DNA from: Rhytidiadelphus loreus
Taxonomy: Eukaryota > Streptophyta > Bryopsida > Hypnales > Hylocomiaceae
Direction: 5' to 3'
DNA length: 64,000 bases
Assembly: GCA_947034895.1 (NCBI GenBank)
Contig: OX344761.1
Span: 75,453,839 to 75,517,838 of the forward strand
Shown here: positions 48,188 through 61,574 of the stretch, one piece after another
How the letters are laid out: each line of letters opens with the position of its first letter
Numbering within the stretch: the stretch's first letter is position 1
Position numbers and translations under genes: made by a program
The notes under the pieces: generated by a model
The model's input: the letters and a program-made list of their open reading frames with translations, nothing else
What the model was told of the DNA's origin: nothing
The model's database searches: none

Positions 48188-49038
48188 GGTTCTATAGAAA
48201 ATTCAATGTCTTTCAACTGAGGCAGTTGAAATGTAATTTAAGGGAACCAATGGAAACCTTTAGGGTTCAATTAATTTCCAAAATGAAGGCAAAATATATG
48301 ATAAATACTCGAATAAATATGAGAGTTGAAAGGGTTCATTTTGCATCCACAGGGGATCTTTAGGATTTCTGTATTAACAAATGTAGAATTCCACGGCAAG
48401 ATACTACTCAATATACACCTCCAAATAATGATTTTAGAGTTACTAAGACTTTCATGTCAATTTAAGTATAAAAAACTCTAACCCTTAAAAGATTATTTGA
48501 GCCTATAATTATTTTTTCAAACTTCATTTTGCAAGTACCTATGAATGTGATTTTTGTACTTATTTTGGAGGGATGTGATTACATGTCTTTTATTGGCTGT
48601 AGAAATTTTACATTATTTTGCAAACCCTTTCAACTCTTATATTTTTTAAATTCAACTTCCAATGTCCTTTATTTGGTAAATTAATTGAATCCAAAAGTTT
48701 GTGATTAGTTTCTTCTAAATCTTTTGAACTCTCTCAATTGAAAAGACACTATGTCACTATGGGCTTCAATTTTAGTCTTGTAAATTTGAAATTCCATTAT
48801 TTTTGTCTTGGCTTTATTCCACCATTTTTGTCTTGGCTTCATTTTATCTTGCCTTCATTTCATCGAGACTTCATTTCTCTAGTTTGGTCATGGCTTCAAT
48901 TTTAATTGTGACTTCAAAGGCACTATATGGTTGCAAAGTAGATCTTATATATGTTCAATACAAGAATTTCAAAGGTCACTCAAAAAATAAGCTAAACTAC
49001 TAAAGATCATTACTTAAAATATACAAGCTTGTTTAATA

Positions 49039-49604
49039 CTCCCTCCATCCCATAATGATCTTCTTGTTGGCTCTAATTTTTTGTCCCAAAATGATCTTCC
49101 TATTGCATTTGTGATGTTGCAAATTAGTCAGATTCAATTTTCGATTGCTCTCTAGGATCAACAAAACAATTTTGAGGAATAGTTCCCCCTCCATCCATTC
49201 AATCATCAATCAAAAACACATGAAATGATTCAAGGGGTCAATCAACATTGTTCAATTCTATTTTTTGCATCTCTTTGAGTATTGTCTAATTGAAGGAGAA
49301 AGAACTTTTGGAGTCAATATCGAGGTCCACACATGGGCTTTGGCTTATTCTAAATGCTCATAAAATTATAACCTCACACTCAACAACTAAATGTCCATTG
49401 GTGCTATTTTAAAATGCCCAAGAAATTCTACTTTTCAATAATTTAAAACTGTACTTTGAAAAAGGCTTCTAAAGTCAATGTTTGCAGGACACTAAGAGTA
49501 TACTAAACTCTACCTACCATGCGCAATGAGTCTTAAAAAAGTTATTTTTAGCCTTAATCTGGAACATTTTTTCAAACAAGAAGATCATTTTGGGACAGAG
49601 GGAG
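49039..49604. mobile_element. Stowaway-like MITE (Tc1/mariner), 566 bp
   Basis: The left end CTCCCTCCATCCCATAATGA and the reverse-complemented right end CTCCCTCTGTCCCAAAATGA are typical Stowaway termini; the match runs on through GATCTTCTTG. TA dinucleotides flank both sides (49037-49038 and 49605-49606). No coding capacity. It is somewhat longer than most Stowaways. Confidence 0.92.
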
Positions 49605-49609
49605 TACTA

Positions 49610-51560
49610 ATTATTTATAATAGGCAAGTAGGTTGAAGGTAAGTTGTAGGATATGATCTCAATGGCAATAAAAAGAATGAAAATATTGTTTGAACCTCTG
49701 CAAGAGTAGAAAAATTATAAAATTAAAGGTATGAAAGTTATTCCTAGGAGAAGGCAATTTCAAATTTTCATTTCAAAACTCTACATTAAACTAATATTTT
49801 AAGAAAAGATGAATTCCATTGTACAAATTTTGGTAACAAATTTGAAAATTGTACAATAGAAATTTCAAGGTTTGACAATCCTTAATGAAATGTTTAACAA
49901 TTAACAAGACAAATAATGAATAATAAATACACAACTTTAGCTATAGAATTGTCTTTACTTATTTTTCTTTTGTTTTATAGTTCCAAATTCTTTTATTAGC
50001 CTTCATTTTGAGTTTGACAATTCTCATTTTTAAAACATCTTATATTATGGAATATCTTACACTTTAACATCTCCTAATTTTTTAGTGAGGAATAATCAAT
50101 AAAGTTGACTTTGGAAGTTAGGGTTCACACTCATCAATCACCACCAACAATTAATTCCAATCAAGATCACCACTCACCAAGCTTCATCATTCACTCATTA
50201 TAGTTACAGTTAGGGTTTATGTGTCAATGCAAGCAATTGCCCCATCTATTCATGTCCTACTTGTGTTAGTTCTTTCTGTATTGTTTTCCTTCCCCTAATT
50301 TTTTTGGGTGTCAATCTATAGGTAAGTAAGCAGTTGGGATTTTGTGCTCCAATGTCAATATTTTTGTTACTTCTTTTCTAAAAAAATCTCAAATGGATTT
50401 GAAATTTTGCGTTTTCATTTCAATTTTGAGCGTGCATTGGCAATGGGATTTTGAGCTCCTCGAGGTTTTATAATTGGTGAGGTTTTAACTATTTGAAGTG
50501 GTTGGAAAATAGGGCTTGTGACAAAATCAAGACTTAGTAATTCCTATTTAAATTAGACAAAGGATTGCAAACCCATTGAAGAAGTTTTTATTTTATTTTT
50601 TATTTCCTAGTTGCTATTATTTTGAACAATTTAGGTCAAATTACATTAAAATGATTGTCACATTGAGGTGATTTTTTCCCCCCAAGTATCCACTCTTATT
50701 AGCAAATTTGATATAAGAAAGATTTGGAGAAGCAATTCTATCCATTTGTGGTGTTATTTTTTGTATAAATAAATAGGCTTATTTGATTTGCATTGAGTTT
50801 TTTTTGTATGCCTTAGTATTATAGTCACATATCACATTTTGTTGTCCCTCTACAACAAAATAAAGAATTTTTCTTTGCACCAATATTGCTTATTTAGGGA
50901 TTTTACTTAATCAAGTAATGATGCTTTTCATTTTTTTCAAAATTATGGAGGCAAACCTACAAAGAGGCTACAATATCTTTCACAATTGTCCCTGTTTGGT
51001 ATTTTTTTATGTAATCAATGACATTAGAAAATCTTGTTGTTTTACAAGCTTGGTTGAACAATGCAATAGACTAAAATCTTGCTTATTTGATTTTGTGCAT
51101 TTCTATTGTGAGGTACTTGGTTTGTTTTTTCTAAACCCTATAATTCAAGCATTTTATGACAAGGACTTTGCCTATGGCTTGTTTTTTTATTGTTTTGCAG
51201 GTATACATGTTGAACTACTTTTTGTAATTCAATGCTTCTTAATAGCATGAAAACTTTGCAAATATATGAATTGATGAAGTGGACCATTCCTTCACCAAAA
51301 CAAGGTATTACGTAACTAGTTTCATTGAAGATGAATATTGACTTAAGCTTCATGAAATTGTGTCATGTTTGTGTTAAGAACAAAGATTGTATTACAGTTC
51401 TTTAATGGTACAGATATTATAATTTTTGTGTTTGACATTTCACTATTCAATTTGATGAGGCACCTTTACATCATAAGTGTCTAAGATATGTCATTTTAGA
51501 AAAGTGAGACTATATATATATTTTCATTTTGGTTCCAAAAAAGCTAATTCTTATGTTCCT
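49610..51560. other. AT-rich 5' flank of the PHD gene
   Basis: No confident exon. It may contain the promoter and first exon(s) of the PHD-finger gene downstream, but I could not identify them. Confidence 0.4.
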
Positions 51561-51561
51561 A

Positions 51562-53625
51562 GTAACGAAGTTGTAGTGGAAGCCATAGCACTATCAACAT
51601 CTTTTCATGTGTCAATGACACTACCAAATGCCAATTTAAGCATTATGGATATTGACATTAAAGACAAAGATGACCAATACATGTTGAAAGCAAGATCAAG
51701 AGATGGTGGACCTGAACCTGCTATAAAAAAACTAAAGAGAATGCACACAAAAGTGGAGATGGTGTTGAAGCAAACAACAGAGATGGTAATGGTCTTGGTT
51801 GGGGTGGCAACTCTTCGAGGTGGGGCTCCTCCTAATCCATTGGAATGCCAATTGGCTACCAAGTTGTATGAGAAGATGATCACTCTTGTTACCATCTTGT
51901 CTCCACAAGATTTAGTATCCAATGATGTTTTGAAATCCTTGATTCAACAATTGGTCATGCCTTCGCCGCATCCAACACATCTAGTTGGTGCCAAGATTGT
52001 TTCTATTGTAAGATCTCATTTCTAGCTCATTTGTATCACAAAATCTCATTTGTACTTTCTAAAACATCCTATATCCATAAATGGAAGCACTAAAAAATTC
52101 AAGGCTCACTTTGGACATTTATTTCTAGATAGAAGGAGGACGCAAAGGTATACTACTACATTGATGTTGTAACTTAATGCTAAGGACTTTGCTTATTTGT
52201 ATGGGATTCTAAACTAATTTAGAGTTCATTTTTTGCAGCAACCTCAATCATCACATGTACTACCAACAACATCAACATCTAGCCCATCACTAGTGCCATC
52301 TTCAACAATAGTTGTATCTAAATCACAAACACATGCAACTACACTTTCACTACCACCTTCACCACCACCATCACCATTGCCTTCTCCAACAACTTCAATA
52401 TCATTACCTATTGCATCTATACCACTAGTGTCAATAACCTCATCTTCACAAACTTTTGAATCACAAGTACCAACTCTCAAAGCAAAAACAAGCTTTGTAG
52501 GTGTTGTAGCAACATCAAAAGTTGCACCACCAATACCTAAAATAGTGTCACCCTTGCCATCAATCTTATTGGAAAAGACAAAAGCATTGGAAGATGTGCA
52601 AACTTCAAGTTCAAATTTTGAAAAAAGTGTGTCACCATCTGTCACACCATCATCAATATCCAACACAAATACAAACTCTGTTGGTAAAATATTATGTTTA
52701 TTTTTGTTGATTGCTTTTACTTTTATTATAGCCCATTGCTTATTTTAAACTAATTTATCCCCACACATTCTTAATAACCTAATATTGTAAAATCCTTCCA
52801 ATTGTGATGCCATTTAAAACAATTTCAAATGTAAGTTTTGCCAATATAATGTCATTCATAGAAGTATCATATATAAAAAACTTATCAACAATTTGTAACT
52901 TAGCTAAGTTTTCTTGAATGTCATTGGAATGTATCTTTTCCATTCAAATTTGAATAGATCAATTTCATAATTGATGAGTGAGAATGTTATTTTGACTAGT
53001 TGACCATTTAATTTGTTTGTTTGTTTTTACAGTGGCAACATCAATCACACCAATTAATGTATTGGAATTAAAATTTGGAGGTCGGATAAGTCCAATAAAA
53101 TGGAAAGCATTGTCAAGTACAGATGTCCAACCTACAACAACAATGACAACTATTTTCATCAATGATCAAAGAGGAAGTCAACCTCCAAAAATGATGGAAA
53201 AAGAACAAAGGTTGAAAAATTTGGTTAGCAATGAGCCACCACCTATTGTCCTAGATTCACAACAAATACACAAGCAATTAGCCCTAGCTGTACATCTCCT
53301 TTTGAAGCCTCACATTACAACCCCAAGGTTGGAAAAATCAGCTTTGAAATACATAAACATTCCAATTCCATGCAGCATATGCAAAACAATGGTGACCACA
53401 ATGATCAATGTTCTAGTTTGTGATGGATGTGAATGTGTATTCCACTTACAGTGCTTACAATTGAGCTCCATTCAAAACATTTTCAAGAATGACTGGTATT
53501 GCCCAAAATGTGTGATAATAAATGTTGGACGGCCACAAGCTCCTAAATATGGGCCCCTCCGACGTGGACCTATTGAAGCACCTAGACCAAAAAATTCATG
53601 GTCCTTGGAGGTATTTACAATCTAA
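51562..53625 (+). CDS. PHD-finger protein, partial model (at least 3 exons)
   Basis: Three consecutive exons join in phase: about 51562-52007, 52239-52683 and 53033-53625, with donors at 52008 and 52684 and acceptors ending at 52238 and 53032. The first encodes a conserved-looking helical segment (LRGGAPPNPLECQLATKLYE ... SPQDLVSNDVL). The second is a Ser/Thr/Pro-rich linker. The third ends with a C4HC3 PHD finger: CSIC, CDGC, H-x2-C and CPKC between 53371 and 53508. PHD fingers bind histone H3 tails, so a nuclear chromatin-associated role is likely. The arrangement recalls plant PHD proteins of the At1g50620/At3g20280 type, from memory. The 5' start is not found. The TAA at 53623 may be intronic, because TTGGAG|GTATTT at 53611 is a possible donor. 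Confidence 0.72.
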
Positions 53626-54770
53626 AAAATGCCCCCTACATAAAGATTTTGGACTAATAACCATTCATGCTTGTTTGTCACTACTCATTTGTGTAGATTA
53701 GCCTCAAGGTTTCTACTATGATAATGATGGAATTAGTTGTGATTTGTTGCTTTTCATTTATTAAAATTCTTGATAGAAATCAATTGCCAAGTAGGAGGTT
53801 ATTTTCTAAAACTAATGTTAGATATTACTAACTTGGAGATTTCTACATAAGCAAATAGAAGTTTATGAGTCTATGTAGAGTTTATTTTTTGAAAGTTGCT
53901 TTACAAGCTATTATTATCCTTAGAAAAGTCAGGTCTTGTAATTTTATGAGATCTAAAGATTAAAATATAAAAAATTCCTAGCATGTATTGCCTTGTTGAT
54001 GATTTTGTTACAAATAGCATCTATAGTCAGTCCTACTCAACTGGTTTTGTTGTAGGTTTGAGGGGAATTCAATGAGATGCAAGAAAGGTATCAAAACAAC
54101 TGGAAAGTTGAAATACAACTAAAAGTTGTATTTCAAGTGGATAGAAATGCTTGACCACCATTTTCTACCTCCCATTGGAGAATTATCAATCAAGAGCTAC
54201 ACTTGTGACCTTTCAACAAGGTATTTTTCTACCGTTTTCAAATTGTGAATATAGCCATGTAGGTTGGTTGTGGAAGGGAACATTCTAAAGGTCAAATCCC
54301 TATAAAGTTATTATTGCAATCCAAAAAGAAAGAAGGTGATACAATTCCAATTGAACCTACTCATCAATACTTGAAATTTGTATCAATCCCAACTTTGAAG
54401 CTATAGCAAAAAAACATAACATGGAAGACTAAGTTTTGCACAATCACAAAGGTAGAGCTCCTATTATTAACATTTCAACATCTACATGTGAACAAGAAAT
54501 TGAACCAAAGAAGCATTAGAGGAAATCTGGACCTTGCACTAGGCCATTTGACTACTTGAAAATGTGCAATTACATGGAAAAAAATATCCAAAAAATTAAG
54601 AATTAATAAATAAAAAGTGGCCTACGTGATCACTTGGTGTGCCACATAGAACTAGGGATTAAAAAAAAAATTTAGAAAAAAAAAAAAAAAAAAAATTCTC
54701 TTAAATTTGCACATCAGCCAAAAGTCAAACGAACCTCCATAGGGGCTAGATTTTTTCTAATGCCTATCCA

Positions 54771-54954
54771 AATTGGGATAGTAGATGACAACATTATTAC
54801 AATTGAATGGTTTGATCCAATGATTGATACAAGTCAAGAGGCACTTCACTACTTGTCATATACAATAGGAGGTGAATCTATCTGTCTTCAAGACACTACC
54901 ATTACCAACTTGAGGTTCCAAATGTGCCAATGTATATTGCTAGGCTTTAAATAG
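54771..54954 (+). CDS. Possible further exon of the PHD gene
   Basis: An open stretch reads IVDDNIITIEWFDPMIDTSQ, then HYLSYTIGGESICLQDTTIT. Its amphipathic, codon-like composition differs from neighbouring AT-rich DNA. The 'YTIGG...LQD' pattern recalls the segment after the PHD finger in related plant proteins. Splice sites were not resolved. It could also be a pseudoexon. Confidence 0.3.
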
Positions 54955-54959
54955 GTATT

Positions 54960-57900
54960 GTTGGATGTTTTTATAAATGATATACGATATAAAATTATGA
55001 TAAGTAAATCAAATTTTACATTAGAAACTAATAAAAATATGTCATTGCCTACTTTGCTCATCACTAAGGTAGGAAATCCATATTTGTAGCTTTAATTCTT
55101 TAGTTGTTAGACACTGTTGTAATCATTTGATCTACAAATATGATTTTCAACATTGTTTATTCTATTTATGATCTAAATATAGAAAAAAAGTCTTCCATAA
55201 GAAAGAGTTCATTACCTTAATTGCATCAAATTTTTTGTCCATAGTATACAAGGTGTAATTTTATTGTACCATAATTTTGAAAATTGTAGATATGAGAGCA
55301 AGCACTTTCAGAGACTCCATAAGTAATTAAAATTAATATTTGTGGTTTAGTATTGTTTGTTCTTGTAGGTTTTGGAGGGAGGATAAAAACTTAGGTTAGA
55401 AGTAAGTGACAACAAATTGGTGCTACTATCTATCAGATCTTCCATTTAATTTGGGTTGCCTAGTGAAAAGTAATCCAAAAAAGGTGTTTTTGTCCTTGAA
55501 ATAAAATTGTGGATGTTGATTGTTATTGGCATAAAGCTTAGTTTAAATTTATGTCTCTATTGTTTGCAAGCTTGATTCATTTTGGTGAATTCATCATCAT
55601 AAATTATTAATTGGAACCTAAATTTTTGAACATATATTTGAGCATCAAATGCACATTCACTTACTTTTGTTCGAATCAACACATTGTCTTTCCAATAAAA
55701 TGATCATATAATCATACGGTTCATTGTTTTTTTCTTGTTGAATTTTCCCAAAGTTTTTTAGATTATTTTCTATTCATAAGGCTTTTCAATTTATTCTTTA
55801 TATTGCATGTATATAAGTCAAATCATAGTGACAACAATCATAGGTTTGATTCAAGGGTCATGTCTTGTCCTATCACCTTTGCAATATTAGAAGAAAATGG
55901 AATGATGTTCAAAGCACATAATTGAGGATCCTTTTCCGATCCTCTATTTTTGTGCTAGTAAGTGAAGATCCCTAAACCTCTATGACATTTTGTTGTTAAC
56001 TAAATCATGTTGAATGTGATGTTGAATAGTCAAATTAAATGAATTATAGATGGAAATAGATGTTTTTTTCAAAATGACTATATTCTTTTAGGAATTTTCC
56101 TTCTTGAATTACTACTATTTCTATAAAGTATATATTGAATTTTAGAATTTTTGGCTTATGTACCTTTTACCTTCAAAAAGTCCTCCTTTGGATTGAAAAG
56201 TTTGACCATTCATTCCCAAAGTTACTACTTTATTTTTTTAACATTTTTAACATTTGACATGTCATTTGTTTAGATCTCCTAAGTATTTTTTAATAAAAAA
56301 TTTGAGCTACAAGAGGGCCTTACTTACAACATAGGGTCTAGAATGCCATATACAAAACAAGAAGAGTTTGAAATTTAGGAAGCTTTGAATGTGAATCAAA
56401 TTTGGCCTCTCCCTTCATTGCAAATGTTTTTATTACATGTCAAGAAGTCTATTCTAAGCTTTTCAAATATTTCTTCTTGAAGTGGTAGCTCAAATAGTAG
56501 TTCATATCGTAGATCATATTTCTCTTGATGTTTTAGAAATTGAACATTGTAAGTAATTTTTCTTATTTAATAGTATCAATCTTTTTTTCACATTTCATAA
56601 AAAAAAAATTCATGTTCCACAAGCAATTTGAAATTTTGAATGTGACTTTTTGTGATTGATACATATTGTTTGAAAAGGGAATTTGAACAAGATGATGATT
56701 AGATTGATTTCATCCAAATTTCATCTTTAGCAACTTAACAATAGACTTTGAATAAATGATTGGTTTGAAGGATGACACAAAAAAAGCTTGTATGAAGAAT
56801 TAGAAATACATTATTATGTGCCTTTAGATTGATAACTTAAATACTAAATACGGGTGATGATTGGTGAATGATAGCCCGAGTATTTGAATATACCTTGTGA
56901 ATCATCTCTGTAGTGACGTGTTGTGTTTCTATAAGAATTGCAAGGTTAAAAAGGATGCATATTGTTTAGCTATTGTCTAGCCATTGTTTCATATGTGTAT
57001 GTTGCATGTTGAAGTCTACTAGTTTGCAACTAACCTAAACAAATTAGCTAAGCCACCAAGAGCTCTATCCCATTATATAACACATTTTCAATAATTTTGA
57101 TACTTCAGTCTAAATTATTTACAAAATCTATCCAATTTACATAACAATGGACTTATCCTATATTTGGCCATACCTTCTTGTCTCTATATATTCCAAAGTG
57201 ACAAAAAATACTCGATGATGTCAATTTTGTAAGTGTCCATTCATGAAGAGACCCCATTTCATGCAATAAGATAAAATAAACCATTTCTATCCTCCTGTTA
57301 GCTCCACTAGGACAAAGCCTTGTGGTTCTACCGTTCTTTTTTTATCCTTCATAATTTGGTTAAGGTTGAACATCAAAGTGTCAAATAATCTACGAGATGC
57401 TACAAATGCTACACTTCGATTTTAGATTGAAAATGAATACTTTTTCAAAATTTATGTTACAAATGCATGCATTATTGCATAATTGTCAAGATATTGCACA
57501 CTCTAACCTAACACAACAAAATGAATTCAAACTTGTGATGCATTGACTTGACATATAATCTTTAAAGGATATTCTATGATTGTAATTGGTCAAACTTCAT
57601 TAGCATTCTATATTAAAATATGATTTTCAAGAATTTAATATTTTTTCATGCAGTAATAAATCTAAAATTTAGCTTCATTTTTTCATAATTAAAAAGATTA
57701 AAATGATTTTATATGATTTTTAAAAGTTATTTTTTTGTAAAACTCATAGTATTTACAAAAATCTTAAAATAATATGAATCTTAAAAGAAATTTGATAGAA
57801 AAGTTCAAAAGTGATATATTTTAAGTTTTCATGATGCTACCTTCAAAGGTATCACCAAAATTATAATATTTACAATTTTGGAAAAAATAAAAAAGAATAA

Positions 57901-58015
57901 AAAGTAGATTATTGGAACTACATCTTTTTAGTCAAGCTCTAAGACATTTAAAACAAAGAACTATGTAAAATTCAAGTTTGAACCCAAAACTATATCCTTT
58001 TGGCAAGTTTGTCCT
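54960..58015. other. AT-rich spacer, no gene seen
   Basis: About 3 kb without recognisable genes, TIR elements or tandem repeats. Confidence 0.45.
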
Positions 58016-58019
58016 TTAA

Positions 58020-59929
58020 CCCCATTGTACACGTTTTTTGTCCTTTGGATGACCACACCTAAGTTTGTAGAAGGGAACAAAAACATTATTTCATCCAAAA
58101 TTTTGGGAAATTGCTTGAATAATTTTCAATGAATAATACTGCAAATTCCTTCATTACGATATTATCAACTTTTCTAAATAAGAAGATGCTTAATCCATGG
58201 ATCACCCTTGTAGTCTATTTTGGCCATTTCTTGCTATTTATTCTTTATGTCAATTTTAGCCATAAAAATGATGTTTTTTGAATTTGAATCCAACTAATGA
58301 AATGAATCTTCTCAAGTTTAGTTTCTACTACGATTGAAAATTTTGTAAATTTCAACATATTATAGCAATATGAACTTTGGATCTATAACTATGGTTTGTT
58401 GTTTGTTAAATTTTAGAGTGATATGGTAACTTTGGCTTATATTTAGATGTTATTCTCTATAATATACATATATGGTGAAAATTTCAATTTTTTTTAATAC
58501 ATTCAAAATTTGATATGAATTTTCTTCATTTTTTTCTTAGAAAACTCACATTAATTTCAAATTTTTCCCAAAATATTTCAAAATTTTATGACTTGTAGTA
58601 GAAATATGAATTCTTTTCTGAAAAATAAATATAAATTTTTTCATTTCATCTCTAGTTGTAAAATGGCAACAAGTAGAGTGATGAATAATGCACTATAAGA
58701 AACCCATGTTTTCTGTGGTGTTATGAAGAAATGGGTCATGTTTTCATTGACATCAATGTGTCACAAATTCTAAGCCTATGGGAGGCAAATTTTTGCTAAT
58801 GTTGGAAAAGACATGGGGACGTTAGAACAAAAACAGGTGGATGACACAAGGGACATGTATGTTTTTTTGAACATCAAATAAAACATGGTGATGCTTACTA
58901 GAACGTTCCAAAAAACATGGAAGTACCACATCGACTAGGATTTTTGAATTTACTTGGGTAAATTTTTGTAAGTTATTGTAGGCTAATGTAAAATGCTGAC
59001 CAGATGTGAAAAAAATTGGGAAAGGATAGCCATGTGGCATGCTTTGAAAAAAATAAAATTTGATGGATGTATACTATGGATGAAAAAAGAATCTCTTTAT
59101 ACAAGTGGGGTGGTAGGAAGTAAGACAAACCATATGGGATATGTAAAGCAATTTTTTTTTCAAAATTGATTGTCTAAATAAACATCCACATGTTTAAAAC
59201 GACCTCTAGATGTCGGAAATAACATGTAGATGTTGAAAAAAACATCCTCATGTTTAAAACAACATCCACATATAATGTAGTCAAGTTCTCATTTGGGAAT
59301 TGTCCCATATCCTTTGTCATGAATGGATGATGAATTTTAGTATAAAAGGGACCTCTCCACTCTTCATTCTCACTAAATGCCAATTAAATATAATTACTTA
59401 ACTTTTCCATTAAAAATTCTTTTGAGTAGATAGTAAATTCTTGGTGAATTTGACAATTTTTCTTGTTCATTTTTTTTGGAATTTAAAAAAAATTATATAT
59501 TTTTTGTAAATAATTATTTCATACAATTAATGCCATTTGTGTTTTTCAGTGAGGCACATCACATGTTGTATTATGACGATGATTTTTTTATTAATAAAAA
59601 AAGACATTGCCCGAACAAAAAAAAAATGATGTGGTTGCCATGTGGCATCTACGTGGCAAGCATTTGGAGAGTGAAAACACAAGGTATCAACAACCGTTTT
59701 CATGAAACATGTAGACATTAGGGCATGTTATAGTAGATTTCAGCCGTTTGTGGAAATGCCGCTTACAACGGATTTTAGGTGACATTAGAGTTGACATACC
59801 TTTAAATGAAAAAAACATACTTTCACGTCTTTAAAAACACCACTAAAAACACGGGTTTCTTCTAATGATGAGACGTGAAATCAATGGTCATGGGCCCGTT
59901 CTTTCCTTCCATCCTTTAAGGGGCAAGGG
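58020..59929. mobile_element. TTAA-flanked MITE interrupted by a CACTA-like element
   Basis: TTAA abuts both ends (58016-58019 and 59930-59933). The termini begin CCCCATTG at the left and, reverse-complemented, CCCTTGCCCCTTAAAGG at the right. Removing 58691-59867 and one ATG leaves a sequence collinear, in reverse, with the MITE at 45413. This includes the terminal-proximal 'gcccatg...attga' part to the right of the insertion, and 'aaaaaacatcat' and 'catagttatagatccaaagttc' parts to the left. The TIRs are weak, so the end-points rest mainly on TTAA and collinearity. Confidence 0.7.
58691..59867. mobile_element. CACTA-like non-autonomous element, 1.18 kb
   Basis: The left end CACTATAAGAAACCCATGTT and the reverse-complemented right end CATTAGAAGAAACCCGTGTT resemble the CACTACAAGAAA terminus of CACTA (En/Spm) elements. 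Both are followed by GTGGTG. ATG flanks both sides (58688-58690 and 59868-59870), the expected 3-bp duplication. Subterminal 'aacatccacatgtttaaaac' motifs recur several times around 59180-59275. No transposase frame. Confidence 0.85.
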
Positions 59930-59939
59930 TTAAGAGCAT

Positions 59940-61560
59940 TGCCACCAAGCCTAGGCAACGCTACTCCAAGCTTGTTGCACTTGTCTAGATAAAAATGGCT
60001 CTACACTAACAATGTGCTATGGTACAAGTTGAATGTGTCATTCCTCATGTTACTCCTACATTTGTTTAGTAATAGAAGGCCTTTGTAGCAGGCAATTTTA
60101 CACTCACACCAGCTTGATCAACTATGGGGCCTTAGTGGAAGACACGGAGGCTAGTGAAAGTTGTGAGAAGAAAGGAAACAACTTTAGCAAGGACTTTAAA
60201 TGGTGGTTGGTGTAGAGCGTCAGGTTCAAGAATTTTTATAGGATAATCAATACACGTCTGACCTTTTTTTAATAAAGTTGAAATTTTTTTTCACTCAGAA
60301 GCTTCCCCAAAGTTTATTTGTCACATGAAAATCTTACAATTTTTTTATCACAAATTGCCGAGGAAGGGGGTATATTCACTTTGGCATATTTCCGGACTTT
60401 AGAGTGTATAGTTGGTTATGTTTTTGTGTATTATGCTTTTGAGAGGTTCATGCACGTTGTAAAATATACAAATCCAAAAGAAGGTCAAAGCATTTTCCGA
60501 AAGTTGGTTATGGGTTAGACCACCCATATCTGATCACTTAAGCATCTGTAGAACAGATGGTGAGCAGTTTAGTTTGATGGAATTTTTTCCTATGTAGGGA
60601 GATAGAAAATATTGGGATTGCAAAATTTTCAGAATTTTATTTGCAAAATTGAAATTTCTGTGAATTTTAGAAGGCAAAAGTGTTCCAAACCAATACATAA
60701 CATCTAGAGTCTTGCAATTCTGCTCATAGGGGAGATTCCTTCCTACTCGTGCGTACAAATTTCAAAATAAGAAATGCTGTTAGTAATACATGGCATTCAA
60801 CCATTTTCCTTGCAACCTCACATATTGTGCATGTCATTAAAACTAAACTCCCAAATATGGTTCACAAAGAAATTTTGCCTGGCTTGAAATAGCTGTATCC
60901 TACCAATTGGGGACCCATCCCTGGTTGATAATGGGTGCTCTCACTCTAGTGTGGAAAAACATGCAAGTCAAGACAATTGTCAAAGCATTGGAGACACTAA
61001 GTACTTAAGTTAGTGAGGTAGTTAGCAGCTAAAGTAACTCACATTGAGCTACAATCATAGGGGGATGAATCGATTGCAGGAATGTAGAGTTATCCTAATT
61101 GTAGTGTGATTAATGGACCCTAATTGCACTATTGCAGTGATTGTGGACTAAGTGATCCAAAACACTGAATTTAAGTGAAGGTATTAAATATATTGAGACT
61201 AATTACTAAGGTGGCACTAGTTTAAAATTTCCGCCCTTCCTTTCCTTAATTGCTTGCTGGAAAAACATAAATTCAAACTATAGATATTTAAATTGAAAAA
61301 AATGATTTCAGTAAATAAGCGACGATGGCGGGGTGCAATGTAGCTTTGAAGGTGCTTCACAAAAGTAGAACGCACGACTAAGTGGATTTTGAATCCACGG
61401 CGCCCCTGTAGATCTTTCTTCCCAATCCATGAGGTGGGTAATTGCTTTAGGCATTTACTTTTTGCTTTGAGCTCATTTTGACTCAAGGCTCTAATTTGGG
61501 TGGAGGGTCCTCTTGATTGCATTAGGTCAAAATTAGGGTTTAGGGTCGAAGCTGCAGAAA
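59940..61560. other. Spacer, no gene seen
   Basis: No recognisable gene. A GC shift begins near 61320, at the approach to the LINE fragment; its 5' UTR may lie here. Confidence 0.4.
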
Positions 61561-61574
61561 CAGGTGGAAGGAAG

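Larger units (their letters stand above)
46700..48990. repeat. Mosaic of direct and inverted copies of a roughly 0.3-kb repeat
   Basis: The segment at about 46890-47215 (landmarks 'ttgaaaagac', 'ttccattatttttgtcttg', 'ctatatatgtcaatata') recurs in direct orientation at about 48650-48990. It recurs inverted at about 47400-47640 and in part at 48195-48330. A further 'ccctatatatgtcaatata' lies near 46742. Short open frames such as 47037-47246 fall inside the repeats. Non-coding as far as can be seen. Confidence 0.7.
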
